From assembly GCA_963281255.1 (NCBI GenBank), contig OY725498.1, forward strand, positions 3,534,001-3,598,000: a stretch of DNA of 64,000 nucleotides. The letters are read 5' to 3'. Under the pieces are notes generated by a model, which was not told the DNA's origin, did not search any database, and saw only the letters and a program-made list of their open reading frames with translations. A program made the position numbers and the translations under genes. This DNA comes from Aphrocallistes beatrix (lineage: Eukaryota > Porifera > Hexactinellida > Sceptrulophora > Aphrocallistidae). Below, one piece after another: positions 34,401-46,400 of the stretch (position 1 is its first letter; the number at the start of each line of letters is the position of its first letter).

Positions 34401-37400
34401 GAAGCACACTAAAAATATTCAAAACAATTCCTTGGGGTGCTAGCACCCAGACAGCCATTATTGTCGTTCGCTACGCTCTCTCTTTACATCGTTTTTCTAA
34501 ATCTTCGATCTATCCCTGAGTGTCCTTTTTTTTATGATTGAGGAGATGGCAACCCTGGTCGTAAGTGAGAGGATACGAGGGTCGTAATGGAGGGTTTGTG
34601 GTTAGCAATTGGGCAGCACATTGAGACTAATTCTTTAAGGGAGTTTTGAATACGATACAGTGATGGCGAATAGACTTGTTTCGATTTACGTTACCTAGAT
34701 CGGACTTTACCTGGCGGTAAGTGTGTTAACCTACCAGTACCTACAGGGAGCTGCCTGTATAGGAACCTCTGCACCTTGAGCCGCTGTTAAGATAGAAGAC
34801 CTATCCAGCGACCGGCCACCGCATCCGTCAGTACCGAAGTACCTTCTATCGACGTGGCCTTGCCACCCAGGATTTATTATTCCCCCGCCTGAAAGGTTTT
34901 GCCCAATGAAGGACTCACTTTACATGACGGTTCCAATTAGATTGGAGATGGGAATGCCTGAATGACTAACCAACGCATGTCATAGCAACCGTAAAAAATG
35001 GGCGCTCGCGTCCTGGGTGTCCTGTCTAATTACGACTAGAAGCTTAAAACTTCTGTCTGGTATATTCACATGATGCAGTTCGGATAGCCCTTTCTTGAAT
35101 TGATTTTGATGTTGACATTCTTGACAATTATTTACCTTCGAGAGAATATTATTGTACATCCCTTTCCACCAGTACCTTTCAGATATCTTATTGAATGTTG
35201 CACGAATACCAAAGTGACAACCGCCCACCTTAGAACAATGCAATGCTCGAAAAATTCTTTCCTTGTCTATCTCCTTTGGGACTTCTCTAATACCATCAGG
35301 TCGTGACTTCGTAGGAATATGGTAGAGGAGGCCATTTTTAACTTGAAACGATTGACATTTCTTTCGAAAATCTCTCTTTTTATCCTTTGATCATTTCTTG
35401 TTCAGGTTTTCAAAAGATTTTGGTGTGGAATCCCCTTTCCACATACTAGTAATTGTAAATCTCTTCCTATGTTGAAAGTTCCATATTTCAAAGTTCCAAT
35501 TTTGCTCATTAATACTGTACAAATATATATATAATTACGATAACTATATGGGACATTCATTAGAAAACTATTATATAGCATTTCCCCCCGGGGGGAATAT
35601 CTATGGAGGGAAAATCACTATATGACACCGGCCAAAAGTGGTTCCCCCAGCCAAAATTGGTCCGAGTCAATTTTTTTGTGCCATTTAATCCCTTATACTA
35701 ATGCAAGCCTCCCCTCAAATGATGTGATAACGTTACTCGGCAGAAGCAAACTAAGGGTGGTTTGGCAATAATAATATTTGAAAAGTGGCAAGGCCAAATA
35801 GTGTTTTGCTATACTTGTAATACAAATTTTACGAAAAAGTGCTAAATGTTGTATCTGCCAAATCACTTCCTCATACCCTGCATTTAGATTTCAACATGAT
35901 TGTCCTAACCATAGACTGCTTTAAGTAAAGACTGTAGGCGTTCAATCTCGGGTCCTGGAACTTGGGTCCATTGTGTATTATTGTTAAATAGGAAGTCGCA
36001 TTTTTAGTGTCCATTGGTCATGTTGGCTTTCCTCAACTATGTGTGGAATGTGAGTTATGTGGTTTTTCACACCTGTTTTTCACATATTTAAGATACATTT
36101 TGGCAATATTCTGACCTGTTTAAGCACATTTAAAAGCGTTGTTAATGTATGATTTTCAAAGATAATCAAGATAGGAACGGGTTAATTCGAAAGATTTGTA
36201 CTTTTCTAATGGAATGTTGCTACATTTCAGCGTTGCTATGGAAACGTATGTATACCATTTGAGCCAATATCTTGAAAACCGTTACAGTTAGACAAATTTG
36301 ACTATATTTGATAGATAATAAGTCAATATATTTTTTGACAATATATTTTATGACTCATATTTGTTAATTGAACCATATCTCGAAAACCTTAAGATTTAAT
36401 GTTATAAAATGTATTAGGAGCTAATAGAAAGTAACCTATTATCTATCAAATATAGTCAAATTTGAATGTCTAACTGTAACGATCCGGTACAGTAATGGTA
36501 TACATACGTTTCCATGGCAACGCTGGAATGTAGCAACATTCCATTAGAAAAGTTCGAATTTTTCGAATTAATCCGTTCCTACCTTGATTATCTTTGAAAA
36601 TCATACATTAATAACGCTTTTAAATGTGCTTAAACAGGTCAGAATATTGCCAAAATGTATCTTAAATCTGTGAAAAACAGGTGTGAAAAACCACATAACT
36701 CACATTCCACACATAGTTGAGGTAAGCCAACATGACCAATGGACCCAAGTTCCAGGACCCGAGATTGAACGCCTACAGTCCTTACTTAAAGGAGTCTATG
36801 GTACTAACCCAAAAATTAGAAACATAACTTTTTTAGGTTTTTAATTGTCTAAAATATAAGATTATAGATTTTTACTGTTTATCACATTGCTTATAGCAAT
36901 CAAACCTGTAAGTATAATTATTGATTGGGGGTTGCAGAAAATGACCAGCATTTGAACACTCCATAAGTTGGGATCTATGATACATGTGCTCTGGACTTTT
37001 CAATCTATGGTCTGATGCATCGTGAAAGTTTTCGGTCATCTGCTCAAACGAATCCTTATTTAGGGAGTGAGTGATAACCAAACTTTGTTTGGTTTTACAA
37101 GAATTTTTGATGAGAAAACTGATCAGAGAGATTTCTATGACATTGCAATCCTGGACTACATTCAAGATTTTCTCAAAGGTAAGGACTTGTTTAATATTTT
37201 ATTTTAATTACAAGCTCGGTTCTTTTGTTTACATAACATGGACCTAGCTAAAAAACGTAGACTATTAAACGACTGACTACATTTCAGCTCGTGTCCATTG
37301 TTTGATTTATTAGCGTAAAATTGTTAACTTTTAGGATAAGTCTTTTGAATGATTAACAGCGTAACCGATGTTTAGCTTTTACAATTTATAGGATATAACC

Positions 37401-40400
37401 CCGATTCACCAAAACCCCTTATACGTATAACAAATTGGCAACATAGAAGTTTAGCAAATTTCATGGGGAAATTTTTCGAGTCTTCCGACGCGACCTCCAA
37501 CTTTGTAAAATCAATGAGGAGACACTGCAGTTTGCCCATGGAGTGCATTGTTACTAAATGAACTGCTTAGCATGTCATGTCAAGTTCATCCCAGAGTTCA
37601 TGGCTCATGCCATGTTCATACCACAACTCAAAAGTTCATGAAAATAGTCAATTATATGAACTTTGTTCATGATATGGCAACATTGATGGAGTGTAATATA
37701 ATCTAAACGTCCTGGGTTTTCACTAAATGTTGAACAGTTACTGTTATAGGTTAACAACACTACAAACACTACATAATCCAAATATAGTCAAATAGAATAT
37801 ATAATTACTCATTATCATGAACCCTGTCTATTTTTGTGAGACCTTGGAGGGTGAGGAGGCCGCCAAATGGCCCTGCTGGCCCCCTCTCATAGGGCCTGAA
37901 GAGGTAGAACGTTTCGTAAAAATGAGTGGGAATCCTTCGATCTAAGTTTACTGTCTAACTTTGTAAAATCAATGAGGAGACGCTGCAGTTTGACTATGGA
38001 TTTTCGAGGAAAAAAAAACTATTAAATTTGGACTATTATCATAGTTATACTATCGTAGGTATTGGTATATATAATAATAAAGGGAAATCAATCAACCATA
38101 CTTATATCTTTAGTTATAATTTAATTGAGCAAATTGTAAATAATTACGTGACAGACAGTGATACGTATACTAGTCATAATTTTCTACGAAAATGTATAAT
38201 TCTTATACCCTATAGAGTATACAAGCGATCTTTGCTCGATTTATATTTATATACAAGCGCTTCGCGCACTTTTTATAATAAAAACTGCAGATATTTCGTA
38301 TTATCCAATTTGGTTATTACTGGAGTTCTTAATAGAATTACTAATTTCACAATCAAATTCAAAGGTGCAACGATGTCATTATCCATGATTATTGAGAAAA
38401 CACTTTTTCAGGATGAAAATTTTAGTTTTCGAACACAACTCCGAGATTATTTATGATAGAGGGTTGAAATTTCAATTTCAGGTATTCGAGGATTGTCCGA
38501 TAAGTTCCCAAAATAATTTGACTATAAGATGCACTTATTGAAAGCTAACTCTAGCATATTTTCACTTTATTTATCTGTTGTAAGCAACAAACAAACAAAT
38601 AATTATTTAGCACTTCGAAATACGATATTCTGAATGTGCACCCCTAAACCCTGTATCAACCCTTGAAGGTGGTTTCTAGCATCTTTTTTACAAAATATGC
38701 ACATTGTCTTTTTAATTACTCACTCAAATTTTGTGTACTACACTCACCATATGATATCCTAAGTTGACTAATTCATTAAAAAATGGCAAAGAATTATGAA
38801 TTATTCGAATAATTCATAATTCAAGCATGAATTAGTCAACCATAAGCAAGGTTGACTAATTCATGAATTATTGAATAATTCGAATAATTCATAATTCCTG
38901 AAATATGAATTATTCGAATAATTCATAATTCAGGAATTATCAATTGTTCGAATAGTTCAGAATCATGAATTGTGAATTACTGTATTTGAAAAATTCATCC
39001 ATATAATTTATGATATTTTCTCGTAAAAAACATTCAATTTTGAATAATTCTTCTCAGGCTTGATGAATTATGAATTATTCGAATTATTCGAATAATTCAT
39101 TAATTCATGAATTAGTCAACTTAGATGATATCTACATGCAAATTTTTATCCCAACGACTTGCCAGTTCTTCAATCAACTCGGACATTCAACCATACGAAA
39201 TTCAAGTGTTTTAATTTAGGAGATACTTTACCTTTAGTGTATAAATTAAAAAGATTGATTTTAATGAACAATTGATATTTGCATTATATTATGCTATTAT
39301 TTTGAACAGGTCACAACATTTTAATATTTGCATATGGTGTAACCAATTCCGGAAAGACCTACACAATGACTGGAACACGAGCTAACCCAGGAGTGCTACC
39401 TCGTGCTTTAGACACCATTTTCCAGGCAATAGAGCACCAACAACCCGAGAGTATGATATATAAGCCTAAAGGTATATAATAATTTGTGATAGTTTGACTT
39501 TGCATATTCACAAATTCCTTAACTCTATTATTTCATTTGAGATCTTATAACTGTACTAGAATCTCTTAATTTTACTTTAAACATACTAGGTTTTGCAAAT
39601 GCTACACGGCTAGACAAAGATATTGCTGATGCTGAACTTGCTAAAAAGCGAAAATACATGCGTAAAAAAATGCAGAAGACCAGTCTAATGTGTGATTATA
39701 GCAAATTATCTGAAGGATCTGAATCTCAGATGTCCACCCTTCTCTCTACTCAGTCCAGCGAGCAAGAGGTTGGAGGGAACTTAAAGGACTCTAGGATAAA
39801 CCTTGATCCTCACGACTGTAGGTTGGTTATGGTTATTTTATTTGGACTAGCTGAAATAAAATTTTGTGTAATAGTATTTACTAAAAGAATATGATTTACT
39901 ATAATACGATCATTGGACGTCGATTACACTAACCGGACAAAAGTATTTGACTACTTCATTCTTTCCGATACAAATAAGACTGAATTGGATCTTTTCATTG
40001 TGGGAAATGTGTTCAAAATTATAATATATACTAAGAGATTTAGGATTCGAATTAGTCAGAATAGACACATTTACTATTTGCATGTGAAATTACGAAATGT
40101 TCAAATATTTTTTGTCCAAGTAGTTACGTATTCAATATGTCTTGTTTTTAATAGTATTCTTGATATGGAAACAGGCGAAACGAAATACTCTCTATGGGTA
40201 TCATTTGTGGAAATCCACAACGAGTCCATCTTCGATCTCCTCGATCTTTTTGGTCCACATAAGGTTGGACAGAATAAAAAGGTCGGACTTAAATTTGCTG
40301 ATGATCAAGATGGTAATGTATACATTAAAGATGTTACAGAGGTAGGTCTATTTGATTCAATAAGGTATGTTTATATGCGGGGTATATATATATATATATA

Positions 40401-43400
40401 TATATTCCCCTTCGAGCCCTGCTGGACCATTCGCATGGTATATCTCCACCTCCCCTACCTTCCCAAATTGTGTTATGTTGGCCAATCGGGCGCAACACCA
40501 CGCGTTACACGACAAACCCCCTCTAACCACCGGATCTGGACGCATTTGCGTTCATGCCCCCAACTAAGGTGGCAGATCCTAAAGATCATACCACCCGAAT
40601 TATCCGTCCCCACTCGTATGGATATATCCCTGGAACGAACAGCTGTACAACAGCTCCGAACCCAAAACCCAGATACACAGTTTGTACTCCACGATGCTAA
40701 GGATGATGAATGAGTGAACGGAACTTCTAAATTTTGACCCCGGAATATTCATCCGTTTCATCCCCTAGAATGTTTGTTTATCGTTTTAATAGCCGTGTTT
40801 TTTATATAGTTAGGTATAAAAACTGGGATGAGAATCATCAATACTATAGAATTGAACGCAATGTGTCATCCCTCAACAGCATTGTTAGGATGATAGTTGT
40901 TCGGGTGCCCATTCATACATGTTCCATAGGTAAGGGTGGAATTATTCTACTGTTCAGGTAGTCATTTACCAATATACGTTTCCTACTAAATAAAACGTAT
41001 GGTTTAGGGAAGATTTTGGAAAATCTGTCATCAGGATATTTTAACAACAATCCACAGCTTTTTGCTCTGAACAAAGCAAAGTTAGGAAGCATATTTAATT
41101 TTAGGAGAAATTCTGTATGACAAAATGCACGAAATTTCTGGGGACGAAAGTTGTAAAAGCATTTATCAGAGCACTCTTCGCTTCTTAACCCTGCGCGAAT
41201 GGAGAACTTTTTTCCGCTTTAGACGCCTTGTTTTAGATTGATAATTCATATGTTGTTTATTTTTATTCCATGTGCCGATTTTAATGTTTCCATTACAACT
41301 TTTATAATTATCAAAGTATAGCCATTTAATTTGCCTGTGATATCAGGCCAGTGATAGTAATGCTAACTTCCCAGGTTAAACATTTTTCCTAGTCCAGGTC
41401 GGGGTAAATAGTCAAGCTGGTCGATGTCGATAGCTTCACCAAGTTTCTTTTAATCCTTAATGAGCTAGTTAAATTTCATTAGTACTGTTGCGTGGAATTT
41501 TGAGACGCATATAATTTTAGGACATAGTATTATTGAACCAGGGATTGCGTAGAATTTTGAGACGCATAGAATTCTGAGACATGTGGTACTGAACCAAGGA
41601 TTGCGTGGAATTTTGAGACGCATATAATTCTGGAACTGAGTTCACTAGTTGCGTATATACTCTCAAAATTATTAATTCATACCCAAGATTTCACTTGACC
41701 TGATTTATTGCTTTTCATTATGCCCTTGTTATTAATATAAAACTTGATTTAGCTCTAAAAGAACCATCAATGGGGGTTGCGGGCGGGATTTTACACCAAA
41801 ACTAATTACGTCGAATGTATAACTCAATCAATCGTAATAAATGCCCTTACACCTTAAATACAATGAAATGCTGATTGAAATAATGACAATATATGTGGCA
41901 GCTAAATGTTGATGCGGGCAGTGGGGCTGTAACAAGTTCTCAGTGGCATTAAAAAAATGTATCTGATATTATGTGCTTTTTAACTTAGAATTCTAAATGG
42001 ATCGTTTGGGGGTACGTCCGAACATTTACTAATGATGGCCTGTATCTAAATAATTGACATAGTAAATCTAATAGCATGTCTCAAAATTAACGCAAAACTG
42101 AATCCATAGTTCAATAACACTAGGGTCTCAGAATTATATGCAATCCCTGGTTCAAAAACACTATGTCTCAAAATTCCACGAAACAGTACTCACTTATCCT
42201 TAGTTCCACTTCATTTATTTAGTAAATTTCATTTTCAAAGTTCCAAATTATATTTTCCGTCTTTTGTGGTGTGATCTAGATTGAATGCAAAACTGCAATG
42301 GAAGCTCTTCACCTGTTTCTTTTGGGTGAACAGCAGCGGAGAGTAGGAGAAACCAAGCTGAACCAAAACTCTTCTCGTAGTCACATTATATTTTCTCTAA
42401 AATGCATCAGGATTGATGAAATCGGCTGCCCCAAACGAGTTAATACTTTAAGCTTAGTTGATTTGGCTGGTTCCGAGAGACAGGTAAGTATTTGCAGAAG
42501 TGCTGGACAAAATAAACATTTGGCGGTGGCTATTTTACCTTTTTGATAGCTTAAGGACCACCAAATTCTAAATACACTATATAAATAGGCCAATACTTGT
42601 TAGAATTTGGTGGCTATCTCCACCGAATCACCAGATTTGTCGAGCACTGATTTGCAGGTTAATCATAATATTGAGAGCTATATTTGTCAATTTGTTAGAG
42701 CACGTTACTATCGAGTTCTTTTAATTTAAACTCGTAAGTAATGTATTTTGAAGGAAGATAGCATACTTGCCAACTGTCCCGTTTTTGGCGGGACGTCCCG
42801 CTTTTTTCACTCTTCTATTGAGCTAATTTTTTCCAGTGTCCCGCTTTTACATGAAATTTCCCCATTATGTCCCGGTTTTTTTATCCTATGTATAGTACAT
42901 TTCTATTGCGTCCCGCCATGTCCCGCCAAATTCACCGCTGCGTCCCGCTTTTATCATGGCTCAGGTTGGCATGTATGAGATAGTGTACTTTCCTACGTCC
43001 TTCTGTGGCATTCTGCGATGATTATCTATAATCGGGGCTGTGATTTTTCATTTTTACCAAATTTTGTATTTGTAGGATAACTATTCGTATGTACCTGTAA
43101 ATATTTCACACTGGTATTTTCTGAATAACCATTATAATCCATCGACTTTGAAATTAATTAATTTATTTATTTAATACTTTAAGGATAATATTCTTTAAAA
43201 CATCGAATATATTCCATTATACGTATGTATTTTGAAGATATATTATTTTGATGCTATTATGTTCTTAGATTGGCACTAAGGCTGAGGGAGATCGCTTGAA
43301 AGAAGCTGGTAATATCAATATGACCCTGCTAACCCTGGGTAGATGTATAGAAACAATGCGATATAACCAAAACAGGAGTGGTACAGCTCTCAAAATTGTT

Positions 43401-46400
43401 CCATTCAGAGAAACGAAATTAACTCGAATATTCCAATCATATCTTGTTGGGCGTTGTGAGTCTGGATATGAAGGCAAACTGACAATGATTGTAAATATAT
43501 CTCAGGTATTTTGGTTAATCCTTACTCATAGCCTACTCTAATAATGCCTCACAGTAGACTGAAAATCATGGACTAGGGATGAAGTAGTAGCCGAATGGAT
43601 TAATACACGATTAGCCTAAAATCGTTAACCATGTAGAATAGTCATTAAGCATGTATTACCAGCATATATAAACATGGTATTAAAGTACACATATCCGTTG
43701 TTAAAATTTCGATTAGTCATCATATCATTGCGCAACGGTCATTCTAAATACAATTTTAGCGATTTTCTAAGCTGTTTTAACCCTATTTCTAAATGGTATT
43801 AAGGTGTGATTTTTGTGTAGAACCAAGATTAGTACAAGGTGATTTGAATAAATTAGAAATTTTCAATGGAATGTTGTTGCATTCCTACGTTGCTATGGTA
43901 AAGCATTTTGGTCAGTTTGGGCCATTTCATTCAAACTGTAATGATTAGAGCTCCAAATTTGATTGTGTTTGATAGGCAATGGACTACTTCCTATTAGGTA
44001 ATAATACAACTTGAACTTCTAAATTCAAGGAGTTTTGAGTTATGGGTTGATTTTAAGATTGTGACCAAACACTAAATTGTCGCATAACTCTGTAGTCTGT
44101 GAATTTAGAAGTAAAATTTGTATTATTACCTAATAGGAAGTAGCCAATTGCCTATATTGACAATAGCCAATATATTCGTAGAGTATAATATTTTAGTATG
44201 CATCTTATATATTAAAATGCTAGGATTTTTTTTTGTGTGTTTGTCCGAATTGATTGAAGAATTGGGAAGTCGTAGAGGTGTGAAAATTTGCATGTAGGTG
44301 TCAAATGATATACCTACGATTAAGTTCTAAGATCTAAGCGAAATTTTCACAGCTCTGCAAAAAAAATGGAAAACAATTTTTCGCACCTTTTCTATACAAA
44401 ATAAATGACTACACTATTACAATAGAAATCATTGTACAAGTACGACACTACAATAAATAGATCGTCATTGTTATTAATACTTCAAAGCCACAACTTATGT
44501 TTGATATCTTAAATGTATTATAGTGTATGGCTATAAAAAAGATTATCTGCATATTTTCACACCTTTATATACATATTTTCACACCATTTGATGAATTTTG
44601 AAAATAATGCTAGAGACTAGCTTCCAACGGGTGACTTGGGGTTTTCAGGGGTGTAGATTTCGAATATCATATTTTCAGATCGAAATGATAAATTAATCGT
44701 ATACTTTTGTTTACAATATTCATATAAAGTAAAAAATTCCCAAAATAGGTTAGATTGAGCAACTTCAGGCGCCCGCAGGGAGACTCTGCGGACACGCAGT
44801 GTCCGCAAGCCGCGCAGCGCAAGCAAGCGAAGCGCGCTTGTATGTATTGAAAAGACCATTACGAATAATTAGTCACACTTTTTAGGCCAAAATATTTGTG
44901 AAATTCTGAAGAATATATGCTTAATATGCACTTTAGATATTAGATCTTTAGATTTTGAAGAACATTCATCATAACAATTGTCTAGCATTTTTCGGTTAAT
45001 ATATGTATCAATTTTTTAAGGTAAAGTAGTAAGTACTCAATATTAATTTCTTGTAAAGCGTCTTATTGCGACACAAAGTGTTTGCTAGGCGCGGAGCGCA
45101 AGCGTGCGAAGCGCGCGTTGTATTATTAAAAATAATGTGGATTTTCAAATAACAATTACCTGAAATTACATCAACTCTCGTAGACATACGTACACCAGGG
45201 ACTGTCGATATATTTTAAATATTCGGAATTCGTACAACCGCAGTGATGTATATTTGTCTGTAGGAGATTTAAGAATGTACATACTATCCAGAGATAACTT
45301 ATATCATTATCCGAGTTTATACTAACGAGCGTAATTGTTTAATGTAATGTAATGCAACAATAAAATTAGTTTTTACGTATATTAATTTCGATCTAGGTTG
45401 AAGAGACATTTGATGAAACAGCCCATGCACTCAAGTTCTCTGCTATTGCTCGTGAAGTGATACCAGTTTCAATAGCGATCCCTCGGCCTATATTTCATTC
45501 AGGCAAACTATCTGATACGACAGCCTGTACTACCATACTCCAGGAAACTCTCGCTGAATTAAATAGTACTGTGTCAGAGCTAGATATAGAACAGATGAAC
45601 CCTATGCAACTTAGAGAATACTGTTTTGCGCTTAAGCGTGATATAGATTTCCTTATGGATAAGGTAATTGGCATATTTAATTATCACTAACCTTAAATCA
45701 ATCTCGAAATATAATATAATTACTTTTTTAGTAAATAATACTACTATCGTAGATGTCCACCTAGCATTCTACATACACAAATATCAATTTATATTCTCAC
45801 ATCAATTGAATGTATGTACAGAAGATACAAGTGAATTTTCTTCCATGAGATCGATTCCGGTTTCCTTTTTTGGGTCGAAATTATATAATGTGTTAGCCAC
45901 ATTAACTTATTTTTGCGAGTTTCATACACGATTAGCATTGTTCTAGCGAAACTATTTGTACAATACTAAGTGTATTAGATGGCCACTCTCGAGATGAGTG
46001 CTAATTATCCGGCCGCAGTCGCTCTCCTGAACAGAGTTTAGGAGATATTTACTTGAACTTTTTTGTTTGGAGCGCTTGCATGTGTAGATATGCAACTACA
46101 TTATCATAAAAGCATTAAATTATAATTTATGGTGTTTAGTGAATTTCAAATCAAAAAGTTAATCTGGTGTCCAAATTAACATTATTGTTCCGAGTTTTTT
46201 TTTAAACGAGACGAAATCCCCCAGATGGGACAGGGGCGTTCTCCACTTTGCTTGGTGACGACACAATATTTTATGTCCTATTATCATCTAGAAATTCGGA
46301 AGCACATTCCCATCCTGACTGTTAGGGGCTTTTTTAAATTTGAAAGCAAATTTAAGTATCTGATTAATTCGACAAATACATAATAATATTATGTATCGCA

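Larger units (their letters stand above)
32654..34672 (-). pseudogene. Penelope-like element: reverse transcriptase + GIY-YIG endonuclease
   Basis: An open frame at 33964-32654 (436 codons) carries RT motif [10 protein letters not shown] (Asp22), motif [17 protein letters not shown], motif [10 protein letters not shown] (Asp110, Asp111), a Cys-rich linker (CKDRCRIC) and a C-terminal GIY-YIG nuclease ([10 protein letters not shown] ... [15 protein letters not shown], residues ~324-352). RT followed by GIY-YIG is diagnostic of Penelope-like retroelements. The frame continues upstream to about 34672 ([16 protein letters not shown]), but a hAT element at 34020-34557 interrupts it, so the N-terminal RT motifs are cut off. 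Sequence quality is otherwise good, suggesting a fairly recent insertion into the Ginger-like relic. Confidence 0.85.
29719..35653 (-). mobile_element. second Ginger-like element, broken and invaded
   Basis: Inverted ends share GGGGGAACC, GCCGGTGTCATAT and TAGTGATTTTCCCTC motifs (29719-29870 against 35580-35653). On the minus strand it holds an integrase HHCC segment (35370-34980) and, 4.4 kb on, an OTU fragment (30597-30075), the same order as in the intact Ginger. The core between is displaced by a Penelope-like element, MITEs and a family A copy. Exact ends and duplication are unresolved. Confidence 0.6.

Noticed and set aside
34690-34975. Possible hammerhead ribozyme or tRNA in a GC-rich segment
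   Set aside because: No CTGANGA...GAAA core and no tRNA A/B box arrangement could be found on either strand.
38028-38456. 142-codon open frame in kinesin intron 2
   Set aside because: No domain recognised, very AT-rich composition, and it crosses a family A-like motif (ACAAGCGCTTCGCGCAC). Best seen as chance in an intron.
43265-43477. Minus-strand frame over kinesin exon 7 and similar frames over exons 6 and 13
   Set aside because: Antisense to strongly conserved motor or coiled-coil exons.
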